Positions 1-8,392 of a stretch of DNA of 32,500 bases are shown here, one piece after another. The notes beneath the pieces are model-generated. The model saw nothing but the letters and a program-made list of their open reading frames with translations, made no database searches and was not told the DNA's origin. The stretch's first letter is position 1. Each line of letters starts with the position of its first letter. Origin of the DNA: Symbiodinium natans (Eukaryota; Sar; Dinophyceae; Suessiales; Symbiodiniaceae); the NCBI GenBank assembly GCA_905221605.1, contig CAJNDS010002197.1, forward strand, positions 170,001 to 202,500. The letters are read 5' to 3'. The position numbers and the translations under genes are program-made.

Positions 1-644
1 ACCCCTAAACCCTAGCCCTACACCCGAGAAACCCTAAACCCCGCAGCCCTGCGACCTGAGCCTTGAGCCTTTGAGTTTTGAACCCCAGAGCGGGGCCCCC
101 TAACAAGGGTTTAGGGTTTAGGGTTTAGGGTTTAGGGTTTAGGGAACCTCTTTAGACCAGCAAGGGTTTAAGGTTTGGGGTCTACAGGGTTTAGGGTTTG
201 AGGCTTTTCTAGGGGAAGTTACATGGTGTTAAAAGGGTGTTGAAGTATGGGCCCTTGGGTTTTACAGGGTATATACGGGGTATATCAGGGGTTCCCCAAC
301 TAAGAGACCGTGCAACTACTGTAATTACTCACTAAACCCCAAACCCTAAACCCTAAGACCCTAAACCCTAAGACCCTAGACCCCAGACCCTAAACCCTAA
401 ACCCTAAAACCCTACAAAAACCCCTTTAACCCTAAACCCGAAACTCTGAACCCCAAACCCCAAACCCTAAACCCTAGAAGCCCTACAAGCCCTAAAAACC
501 CCTCTAAACCTTAAACCCTGAACCCTTTAACCCTTTAACCCTTTAACCCTTTAACCCTATAACCCTAAACCCTAAACCCTAAACCCTAAACCCTAAACCC
601 TAAACCCCAAACCCTAGAAGCCCAAAAGCCCGCAAGCCGCGAAG
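1..644. repeat. Degenerate telomere-like heptamer region at left edge
   Basis: Mostly perfect and degenerate CCCTAAA and TTTAGGG units. Clean TTTAGGG copies lie near 107-144 and clean CCCTAAA copies near 561-607, with CCCTTTAA-type variants at about 525-560. The orientation switches more than once, so this is interstitial and not a chromosome end. A short non-repetitive piece at about 210-330 shows no coding pattern I can support. If the exon at 645-720 is real, this is the intron before it. Confidence 0.8.
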
Positions 645-720
645 GCCCTCGGCGGTCTTGGCCCTCTTGGCCGCAGCAGCCTTCGGCTTTCGCTGCTGCC
701 GCGGCCATGTCAACAAAAGG
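645..720 (+). CDS. Candidate exon encoding a signal-peptide-like segment (possible DXR presequence)
   Basis: The island follows the AG|G acceptor rule (AG at 643-644) and ends at AGG|GTTTAGGG, where the heptamer array supplies a GT donor. In the frame whose first base completes a codon it reads PSAVLALLAAAAFGFRCC and then a basic tail ending NKR. The hydrophobic Ala/Leu core followed by Arg resembles the signal-peptide half of a dinoflagellate bipartite plastid-targeting sequence. It ends in phase 0, as do the starts of the candidate exons at 5932 and 8352. There is no in-frame ATG, so the initiator Met would lie in an earlier exon. Assignment to dxr is inference. Confidence 0.4.
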
Positions 721-1755
721 GTTTAGGGTTTAGGGTTTAGGGTTTAGGGTTTAGGGTTTAGGGTTTAGGGTTTAGGGTTTAGGGTTTAGGGTTTAGGGTC
801 TAATTAGGGTTTAGGGTTGGAGCGTTTCGGGTTCCTGGGGTTCAGGAGTTCGGTATTCAGGCTTTCAAGGGGCTTGCGGGCTTCAGGGTGCAGAAGGTAG
901 ACGTTCAATGGTTTAGGGATTTAGTGTTTCGGGTTAGGTCCTGGGAGTGAGGGCTTGGGGCCTGCACGTGGGGAACCGGAATTGTGATCAACTACCGCAG
1001 AATTCCACGCTCTTCCCACATGTTGACTTTTCCTAAGGGCATCAAGTAAGACAGGCTGCTCCAGGGATTTCTAGGCAAGGTGGGCACAAGATCCTTCCTG
1101 TGACATGGAACCGTGCCGATCCTTACTTCAACCCCAAGCACGAAACCCCAAACCCCAAACCCGAAACCCGAAGCCCCAAACCCCAAGCCCCAAGCCCCAA
1201 GCCCCAAGCCCCAAACCCCAAACCCCAAACCCCCAAGCCCTAAACCCTAAACCCTAAACCCTAAACCCTAAACCCTAAACCCTAGACTCTAAACCCTACG
1301 ACCACAAGCCCGCAGGTTGCCCCTGTTACTGGCAGTTGCTATCCTGAATAATCAAACGAGCTCAAGAATGCTTTAGGTGTGTTCAGAGTTTAGAGTTCAG
1401 GATTCAGGATTTAGGATTCAGGGTTTGGGATTTGGGGTTGTGTCACGGGCTTGTGGCCGAAGATTTAGGGTTTATTGGGGTAGCATCCCAGCCCCTCCTG
1501 TTTGCTCAAGTCAGTGACATGAGAGAGGACGCTGCAGCAGGGCACCGCTGGGCGGCATCTCCGCCAAGTTATAATGAAATAGTGCTTGATGCCAGTGAAA
1601 TGCATATTCTTCACACACACATACACGCGTACATACATGGGAGTGTCCGAAATTGGGGGTACCTTACTGGGGTCCTTATTATAAGGGAACCCTATTATTT
1701 GGGTCCCTTATTTTCGTAACACCCCCCCCCCCCCATGCATACACACGAACGCACA
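721..1755. other. Heptamer arrays and unassigned spacer
   Basis: A run of about 11 TTTAGGG copies starts at 720. Degenerate heptamers follow, with a CCCCAAA-rich stretch at 1143-1230 and clean CCCTAAA at about 1236-1290. The piece at 1440-1720 is non-repetitive and ends in AT-rich, ACAC-like sequence. A GGGGTCCTTATTATAAGGGA palindrome-like element (about 1655-1715) precedes a C13 run at 1722-1734. I see no supportable gene. Confidence 0.6.
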
Positions 1756-1891
1756 CATGCATACATCAGTCCCACGAGTCCTAACCCTATTTATGCCTGC
1801 CCATATGAGCCTTGACAAAAAGGTTGTTCGGGCCTCGCCTCATACAGCATCATTGTCCTATGTAAGCCGCAGGGAGCAGGAGCATCACAGG

Positions 1892-3540
1892 ATGTCTCAG
1901 ACTGATCCAGAGGAGGATGGAGACGCAAACTTCGAGACCCGTGAAAATGCACTGAGATCTGTTCGCCAGGATGGCATGCAGCTGGAATGGGCCCCCGGTA
2001 CTTTTGCCAACGACCGCGGGGTCGTCTGGGCGGCTTTTCTCGACGACAGCGTAGCTATAAGATTCGCCTCCGCAGCTGTCAGAAACGACCGCGAGTTCAT
2101 GATGCGCGTGGTTTCCCGGGATGGTTTGGCCTTGGAATGGGCAAGCGAGGCGCTGAGGAGAGACCGTGAGGTGGTCTTGAAAGCTGTGGAAGACAATGGC
2201 TTGGCCTTGGAGTGGGCAGGTGGGGAGCTTGCGTGTGACCGCGAGGTCGTCTTGAAGGCTGTTGCGCAGAATGGCTTGGCCTTGGAGTGGGTAGGTGGCG
2301 AGTTCACGTCTGACCATGAGGTCGTCCTGAAAGCTGTTGCCAGCAACGGCTTGGCCTTGCAACACGCGGCAGAAACAGAAAGAGACGACCAAGAGGTGGC
2401 TTTAATGGCAGTCTCTAAGCAAGGCCAAGCTCTGGAATTTGTCGGCGAGACTCTAAAGAATGCCCGAGGGGTGGTTTTGACAGCAGTTTCCAACGATGGG
2501 TATGCGCTCAAGTTCGCGGGCGCGGCTCTCAAGAACGACCGGGGCGTAGTCATGGTGGCAGTTTCCAAGGCAGGCGAGGTGCTGGAGTTCGCCGGTGAGG
2601 CTGCGCAGAACGACCGTGGGGTAGTCTTGGTGGCAGTCAGGGGCAATGGCCTGGCCCTGCAGTGGGCCAGCCGAACCGTAAAGAAAGATATGGCGGTAGT
2701 CCTGACTGCAGTGGCGCAGGGTGGACCAGCCGCCTTAGGGTTTGCACCGGAAGCCCTGAGGAACGACCGCGACTTGATCCAGCTCGCTGTTGCACGTGCT
2801 TTGCAGAATCGGGACTCGGTACTCCCCGCCTTGCACCTTGCCGGCAAAAAGGTCAGGGACGACCGGGACTTGCTGATGTTTGCCGTTTCTCACGACGGCA
2901 GGTCTTTGCAATGTGCTGGCGAGACTGTCAGGAAGGATCGTCAGGTGGTCTGCAAGGCGATTTCCAACGACGGTCTAGCTCTGCAATGGGCCAGCGAGGA
3001 GTTGAAGAACGATCGAGATGTGGTTTTGAAGGCCATTTCTCAGAATGGTTTGGCGCTTCGATGGGCCGGCCCTGGGCTGCAGAGCGATCGCGATGTGGTC
3101 TCAGAGGCGGTCTCCTACGCGGAATGCAATTTTCGGCCCGAATCTGCTCTGCAGTGGGCCAGCCAAGAGCTGAGAAACGACCGTGATATGGTCTTGCAGG
3201 CCGTCGCTCGGAATGGCCGGGCTCTGGAATGGGCCAGTGAGGGGTTGAAAAGTGACCGTCGTGTGGTGGCGGCGGCAGTTTCGAAGAGGCCCGATGCACT
3301 TCAGTGGGCCAGCGACTCGCTCTTGCAAGATGAGACTTTCGCAGCTGAGGCGAAGAAGCGGAGTTTTCTCATTCGCATCACCAGCCTTTCGGGCTCCTCT
3401 TGTGTTGTGGCATTGGACGACGATTGGATTTACTCGCACCGGTGGCGTCGCTGCGTTGTTGAGATGTGCCTGGCTCGCCTTGGCATGGATCAACATCTCG
3501 CGCAAGGAGCGCAGCTGCTTTTCGGATCCTTGGCAGCCCA
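1892..3540 (+). CDS. DUF4116-repeat protein with possible ubiquitin-like C-terminus (exon 1)
   Basis: The protein is about 18-19 tandem units of roughly 24 residues with consensus NDREVVLKAVSNNGLALEWA, from shortly after the start to about 70 residues before the end of the exon. This matches the DUF4116 family, which is abundant in protists and has no established biochemical role. The Met at 1892 is chosen because the 45 in-frame residues upstream (open from an ATG at 1757) lack the repeat and run into low-complexity DNA. After the repeats comes a segment with SLSGSSCVVALDDDW and ending GAQLLFGS, which resembles the beginning of a ubiquitin-like fold. Read without splicing, the frame runs into TTTAGGG and stops at 3568. 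A GT donor at 3541 leading to the exon at 3733 gives a more plausible C-terminus. The gene would lie inside a dxr intron if the leader exons are real. Confidence 0.75.
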
Positions 3541-3732
3541 GTGGTACCTTTTAGGGTTTAGGGTTTAGTTTTTGTTTTTTTTCCTGGTTGGCTCCCTTGT
3601 AAAATGAGCAACCTCAAGAGGTTCCCTTATAGCAAGCCCAACAAGCAACCCCGAAAAAGGGGGGGGTACCCTTGTTAGAATATGGTGCTGACTGGGCTAC
3701 CGAGGGTCTGAAGTGGTACCTTCGCAAGCCAG
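3541..3732 (+). other. Probable intron of the DUF4116 gene, flanked by a 10-bp repeat
   Basis: It begins GTGGTACCTT followed by TTTAGGG units. GTGGTACCTT recurs at 3713-3722, just before the resumed coding sequence, as if about 170 bp had been inserted with a target-site duplication. The interior holds TTCCCTTATAGC-type fold-back sequence and a GTACCC-rich tract. The acceptor would be AG at 3731-3732. Confidence 0.5.
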
Positions 3733-3817
3733 CATCAAGGATTGGCCTGGCAAACCCGAGTTTGGGAAGCTGATTGATTACCAGCTGGTGCTGACCAAGA
3801 GGCCACGCCAGGCTTAA
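3733..3817 (+). CDS. Probable terminal exon of the DUF4116 gene
   Basis: From the AG at 3731-3732 this reads IKDWPGKPEFGKLIDYQLVL and then TKRPRQA and TAA. It keeps frame with a GT donor at 3541, where the two bases CA are completed by C. DWPG...DYQLV is the kind of ending I associate with ubiquitin-like C-terminal regions of dinoflagellate repeat proteins, so it would complete the fold started before the intron. The coding look and stop are seen directly; the splice and the family statement are inference. Confidence 0.5.
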
Positions 3818-3837
3818 AACGACCCCCTGGGTTGTCA

Positions 3838-3930
3838 GTAGGGGATGCGGGAATGAGGTACCCTACATAATCCCTTTGCAGAGTACATATAGGGGGGATA
3901 CAGGGTGCCTCATATTCCCTCATCCCCTAC
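3838..3930. mobile_element. 93-bp fold-back element (family 2)
   Basis: Imperfect terminal inverted repeats: GTAGGGGATGCGGGAATGAG at the left and the complement of GTAGGGGATGAGGGAATATG at the right, around a core containing ACATAATCCC. There is no coding capacity. A related, more diverged copy lies near 5209-5300, and the flanking TAAGAACCAGT recurs near 30702. It looks like a short non-autonomous DNA element. Confidence 0.65.
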
Positions 3931-4874
3931 TAAGAACCAGTCAGACTTCGTGCCACTTTGGCATGCTCCCCCCCTAAAACTAACAGCCCTCTTTAGGGAT
4001 TCTATTGCCCCTCCTATTCTAATCCCCATTAAGTAGGGTTTAGGGTTTAGGGTTTAGGGTTTAGGGTTTAGGGTTCATCCCAAGTGCCAGCCATCGTTTG
4101 CTGAGCAAGGTGGCCATCTGCTGGTGAAGCGCCCTTCACCTAAACCCAAGCCTTTAAACCCGACACTCCAAGACCCCAACGAACCCTAATCCCTAATCCC
4201 TAAACCCTGAACCCTAAACCCCAAACCCTAAACCCCAAACCCTAGACCCTAACCCCAAAACCCTCAACCCGAAAGCCTACACCTTACACTTCGGCTCTTC
4301 GGCTCTTCAGCATAGCTGTTGCGCGGCCATGGCAGCCTTTGTGGTGGGCGGCCAGGCAGCACCCTAACTAGAGGCTCCGGGTATAGGGGGTTTCGTCGAC
4401 CCAAAACCCATAGCCATGTGGCATGGTTTAGTGTTTGGGGTTAAGGGTTTAGGGTTTAGGGTTTGGGGTTTAGGGCTTGGGTTTAGGGTTTAGGGTTTGG
4501 AGCCTCAATGATTCAGGGCTTCTAGGGCTCAGAGGGGCCTCCTGGTTATTTGGATTGCACAGGATCCGCGGCTCTGTCTTCAGACCTGCCCCGCAAAACA
4601 AAAAAACGAAACTGAGAGCGTGAATCTCGCAGACCCTAAACCCCAAACCCTAAGCCCTCAGCCCCAAAAACCTAAGACCTGAAGCCCTAAACCCTCAACC
4701 CGAAACCCTAAACCCTAAACCCTAAACCCTAAACCCTGAACCCTGAACTCTGAACCCTTAACCTTAAACAATAAACCCTAAGCGCTAATCCCTAAAAGCT
4801 GGTGACCACAAGTCCATTTCCATAAGCATCGCTACATTAGTAATCCCTAAAACCTCTACACCTACGTACCCAAG

Positions 4875-4943
4875 GTTCGGTGTCGCCACCCGCGCCTGTG
4901 GTGAGGGCGCTCCCGGGCAGCGGGCAAGCACAGGCACAGAAGG
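4875..4943 (+). CDS. Exon-like island ending at a TTTAGGG array
   Basis: The island has AG|G at its left edge and a GT donor formed by the array at its right edge. Two of three frames are open (one contains VSPPAPVVRALPGSG). The composition suits a targeting leader or linker. The phase-0 frame contains a TGA, so it does not join directly to the exon at 645-720. No family assignment. Confidence 0.25.
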
Positions 4944-5208
4944 GTTTAGGGTTTAGGGTTTAGGGTTTAGGGCCGTGGTATTGGTTTGCTGCATTGGAAG
5001 GTTTGAGGTTGAGACATGTTTGGCAAGAGCTCCAGAACCCTAAACCCTACACCCCAGAACCTCCAAACCCGAGACCCTAAGCCCGAAACCCCAAACCCTA
5101 CACTCGAAACCCTAAACCCCAAACCCTAAACCCCTCAAGTCCCTAACCCGACGCCCCGAACCCCTGAACCCAAATCAGCTCTTCGAGCCCTTTGATTCTT
5201 GCAGGTCC

Positions 5209-5300
5209 TCAGCAGGGAATGTGGGCAGTAGGCACCCTACATAACAACTTGAAGGGGAAAATAGGGGGGGAGATAAGGTACCTAAATTCCCCACAGCCCC
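5209..5300. mobile_element. Diverged fold-back element (family 2)
   Basis: GGGAATGTGGGCAGTAGGCA on the left and the inverse of GGGGCTGTGGGGAATTTAGG on the right surround CACCCTACATAAC. Edges and core match the element at 3838-3930. Confidence 0.45.
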
Positions 5301-5424
5301 TAAACCCTAAGCCCAGAAACCCCAAACCCCAAACCCCAAACCCCAAACCCATCCAAACCCCAAACCCTAAACCCCAAACCACCCAAAAACCGGCGCGAAC
5401 CAATCCAGCAGAAATTCCTGGGAG

Positions 5425-5473
5425 GCGCGCCAGCGCCCTGCCCTGGAGGTGCCAAACTTTCCGGGGGCTCGGG
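5425..5473 (+). CDS. Exon-like island ending at a TTTAGGG array
   Basis: AG|G on the left, GG|GTTTAGGG on the right, open in more than one frame (for example a GGAPAPCPGGAKLSGGS-like reading from slightly upstream). No recognisable family. Listed because its edges match those of the recognised dxr exons. Confidence 0.22.
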
Positions 5474-5806
5474 GTTTAGGGTTGAGAGCCCTAAACCTAC
5501 ACCGAGGAAGTCCCTAAACCCTAAACCCTAAACCCTAAACCCTAAACCCTAAACCCTAAACCCTAAACCCCAAACCCGAAGCCCTAAACCCTACATCATG
5601 GAACCTTCAAGGTGAGCCCGGAAACCCGACAAGTTCCCTTGCCAAGCTCAAAGAGCCTCAGTCAAGGAATACGCCTGCTAACTGCATGGGGAACTGTATG
5701 GGCGAATGAAGACAACACGATATCTTGAGAAGCCTCGAAGCCCCATCTACTCCTAACGGAGAGTGGAGTGGAGATTGCGAACAGAATCCCTGATTCTGCG
5801 GCACCC

Positions 5807-5927
5807 GGTGGTTCAGGGTACTTATGGCCCCAACTATCACTGTACTTGTGTAAGCCCTCTAAGCCCCCTAAGTAGGTTAGAAGTGTACTTATAAGGGGGT
5901 CAGTACGTACCCATGTACCTCCAAGTA
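5807..5927. mobile_element. Fold-back element (family 1)
   Basis: The right end ACCTCCAAGTA and the left GGTTCAGGGTACTTATGGCC are inverted counterparts, with GTACTTATAAGGGGG-like internal arms. It matches the better preserved copies at 7126-7252 and 9339-9519. Non-coding. Confidence 0.6.
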
Positions 5928-5931
5928 AGAG

Positions 5932-6042
5932 GAGGCTGGCGCCTCCTCTTCTGCCTTGGCCGCGCCCTCCGTGGCACTCGGCGCAGTCGCCGGCGCCTTT
6001 GGCGCAGGCCGCGCGCGGGCGTCGCGCGCCGCCAGGCGCAGG
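5932..6042 (+). CDS. Candidate exon encoding a transit-peptide-like segment
   Basis: A 111-nt GC-rich island, AG|G on the left and AGG|GC on the right, phase 0 to phase 0. It reads EAGASSSALAAPSVALGAVA, then AGAFGAGRARAS and ends RAARRR. Rich in Ala, Ser and Arg and almost free of acidic residues, this is typical of plastid transit peptides. It is in phase with the signal-peptide-like exon at 645-720 and with the DXR exon at 8352, so the three could join to a bipartite presequence plus mature DXR. It could equally belong to another gene; the reverse strand is also open. Confidence 0.38.
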
Positions 6043-7125
6043 GCTTTTCACTTTGATGCGTGGTTGCTTTGATGTGGTGTTCCCTGAGTTTGTTCTGGTT
6101 ATTCATATGGAGTGGGCGGGTGGAGCGGTTTCAGCGCCTTGGGCTACGAGGCCACGGTGTAATTAAACCCAATATTGGGTCTGGGTTAGTTCATGGGCTT
6201 CAGTCTGGGGTCTGGGTTTGGGGTTTAAAGGTATGTTTGTTGTTTTCCGCTCGGGGTCATGTATGTATTGGGTGTATGTGCTGTAGTTTAGTATGTGATT
6301 CTGCTCTCTCCTCGAACAAACTGTCCTCTTTCACACATCGGGTTCTTGGTTTGGATTTTGCTTCTACCTTTGTCCTCGAAACTTAGTTCACGCGACACGC
6401 GAGAATCACGTATGAGCATGTCAGAATAATTCTTCTCATTCTCCAAAAGCGCCAAACTTGTGTGCACACTGAGTGCTGTAAAGTTGTATTCGGATGCCAA
6501 GTACATGCAGCCCTAGTTGCCTAGCGCATGAGCCTTCACGAGTGAACCAAACGTTCATGACCCCCCCCCACCCAGAAGCTCGAACCCTCCCCAGGTTTAG
6601 GGTTTAGGGTTTAGGGTTTAGGGTTTAGAGTTTAGGGTTTAGGGTTTAGGGTTTCATGTGGATGAGACTCTTCCAGGCGGAGCTGGGCAAAAGGTCGCAA
6701 TCTGGTGGGCACCAACACCAAAGACCCCCGCCACATTCTGCAAGTTGACGTGTAGAGCCATGTGTGGGGTTATGATGACGTAATATACCTGGCCAGTTTT
6801 TCCTGAGGCATACGGTTTTAAGGCTTTCCAGGATTCTGCAAGTAACGGTTTAGGGCCTGGGGAGTTTAGGGGCTGAGGGGGTGCGGGAGTTCAGGGTTGT
6901 GGGGCGCCTTGAGGGCCAAGCTCTTCGGCCTGAACGGGTTTGCCTGCCCTGTCTGGTGGACTCCAACCTTAGCTCCTTAAAGTTTTTTTTGGGGGTTTTG
7001 CGTGGTTTCTTGGTGAGGTCATGCTCGCAAGCTAACCTCTGGCAGGGTGCCTTTGAGAATTAGTGCTTAGTGCTCCGTGGCTCTCGGAGTCTGCAGCAGC
7101 CCTGGCTTCGGTGAGAGTTTGGGGC

Positions 7126-7252
7126 TACTTGGAGGTTCATGGGAACTTATGAACCCCCTTTGTAAGTCTACTTCTCTCCTACTTAGGGGACTTATAGGGG
7201 GCTTAGAAGTACAATTATAATTGGGGTCATAAGCACCCTGAACCTCCAAGTA
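7126..7252. mobile_element. Fold-back element (family 1), 127 bp
   Basis: It begins TACTTGGAGGTTCATGGG and ends CCCTGAACCTCCAAGTA, an almost perfect terminal inverted repeat. The interior contains GACTTATAGGGGGCTTAGAA and ATTATAATTGGGG arms. MITE-like and non-coding. Confidence 0.75.
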
Positions 7253-7295
7253 CTGCTCGAAAAGACTACCAACAGAAGTCGGCTTAGTGCTTGGG

Positions 7296-7316
7296 CCCCC
7301 CCCCCCCCCCCCCCCC
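7296..7316. repeat. Homopolymer C21
   Basis: Uninterrupted run of 21 C. Comparable runs occur at 1722-1734, 13278-13290 (G), 15918-15932 (G), 18659-18677 (G) and 32472-32489. Several adjoin small fold-back or dispersed elements. Confidence 0.95.
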
Positions 7317-7722
7317 GGTCTTAGCGTTTAGGACAACACTTTCTCCGACCTGTATGGAGGACACGTCCAACGAGGCGCCAGAGGACAAGAGGCAGTGCTT
7401 GTTACGACTACCCTAAGCCCTAGGCCTCAAACCCTAAGCCCTAAACCCTAAACCTTTAATAAATCCTCATCCATCCCTAGGCCTGAAACCTTAAACCCTA
7501 AACCCCAAGCCGCAACACCCCAAACACATGCGAACCCCCCTCCCAAGCTAAGTGATCCAAACCCTTACTTAGATGCCTCAGAGACAAGAAAGAGCCTCTT
7601 AAGTCCCCACACTAACTTGCAGGGTCCTAAAAGCTGATCAACGTTGTCCCTTGCAACCCCGTTAATGTGAAACCTCCAAACCCCTGAGCCCTCAACTCCC
7701 ATTCTACCTAAGTCGGCCCCCT

Positions 7723-7998
7723 AACCCTAAACCCTAAACCCTAAACCCTAAACCCTAAACCCTAAACCCTAAACCCTAAACCCTAAACCCTAAACCCTAA
7801 ACCCTAAACCCTAAACCTAACCCTAAACCCTAAACCCTAAACCCTAAACCCTAAACCCTAAACCCTAAACCCTAAACCCTAAACCCTAAACCCTAAACCC
7901 TAAACCCTAAACCCTAACCCTAAACCCTAAACCCTAAACCCTAAACCCTAAACTCTAACCCCTAAACCCTAAACCCTAAACCCTAAACCCTAGACCCT
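7723..7998. repeat. Long CCCTAAA array
   Basis: About 39 CCCTAAA units in two or three nearly perfect blocks, interrupted by a few 6-mer (CCCTAA) and CCCCTAAA slips. The unit is the Arabidopsis-type telomere repeat, also used by dinoflagellates. It lies well inside coding context and is interstitial. Confidence 0.97.
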
Positions 7999-8351
7999 GA
8001 ACCCTAAACCCTACACCTGGTTTAGGTTCATTCAGGGTTTTGGGAGGGTTGAGGGTCGAGGGCTTTGGGGTTGCTGTAGGGCTTGAGTGTCGTTTTCTTG
8101 TCCGTGTTTGTTTAGGGCTTAAGGGCCGTCGAGCCTGCGAGCTTTAGGGATTTTAAGTCCATTGGTCTGGCTGTTCCCGGTGAAGCACATGTATCGCCTA
8201 AACCCTAAACCGTAAAAACTTATCACGCATGACGAGGCTTTGACCACCGAACCGTCAACCCTTCAAGCCCTAGATGATCAGTGCTTACAAGCTGGCATCC
8301 CTGAAATCACAACCTGTTTGCCCCAACTCCACCCCTCCCCCCCCCACCCAG

Positions 8352-8392
8352 CACCAGCGTCAACCTCCTGAGGTGGAGGATATTCGGCGGGG
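8352..8392 (+). CDS. dxr: dxr exon A (probable)
   Basis: Open frame reading HQRQPPEVEDIRRG, ending GG|GTTTAGGG so that the TTTAGGG array directly provides the GT donor. It joins in frame to exon B, giving RRG-ISILGSTG, as expected just before the DXR Rossmann motif. The acceptor could instead be AG|G at 8371-8372, giving a 20-nt exon from 8373 in the same phase. This exon rests on frame and position, not on conserved residues. Confidence 0.5.

Larger units (their letters stand above)
3931..5931. other. Heptamer-rich spacer with exon-like islands
   Basis: Alternating TTTAGGG blocks (4035-4074, 4440-4500, 4945-4975) and CCCTAAA blocks (4195-4260, 4690-4735, 5517-5571) separate short GC-rich islands. 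Three islands look coding in at least one frame. One is around 4312-4370 (AAMAAFVVGGQAAP-like). The others are 4875-4943 and 5425-5473; both end exactly at G|GTTTAGGG. The island at 5600-5800 has no recognisable content. Fold-back elements lie at about 5209-5300 and 5807-5927. Confidence 0.55.
6043..8351. other. Spacer or intron: unique sequence, heptamer arrays, fold-back element
   Basis: 6043-6590 is AT-richer unique sequence without a recognisable gene. TTTAGGG fills 6596-6655, followed by unique sequence to 7125 and a fold-back element at 7126-7252. A run of 21 C lies at 7296-7316. An exon-like island near 7338-7398 reads MEDTSNEAPEDKRQC. Telomere-type arrays extend from 7723 to about 8000. 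8020-8340 is degenerate. Confidence 0.6.

Noticed and set aside
1-800. True chromosome telomere at the left edge
   Set aside because: Tracts are short, degenerate, in both orientations and continue throughout the window among exons.
1850-3505. Several long minus-strand and alternate-frame ORFs over the DUF4116 gene
   Set aside because: Shadows of a tandem-repeat coding sequence; they mirror the repeat period and have no family features.
7723-7998. CRISPR-like array
   Set aside because: Pure tandem heptamers without unique spacers in a eukaryotic context.
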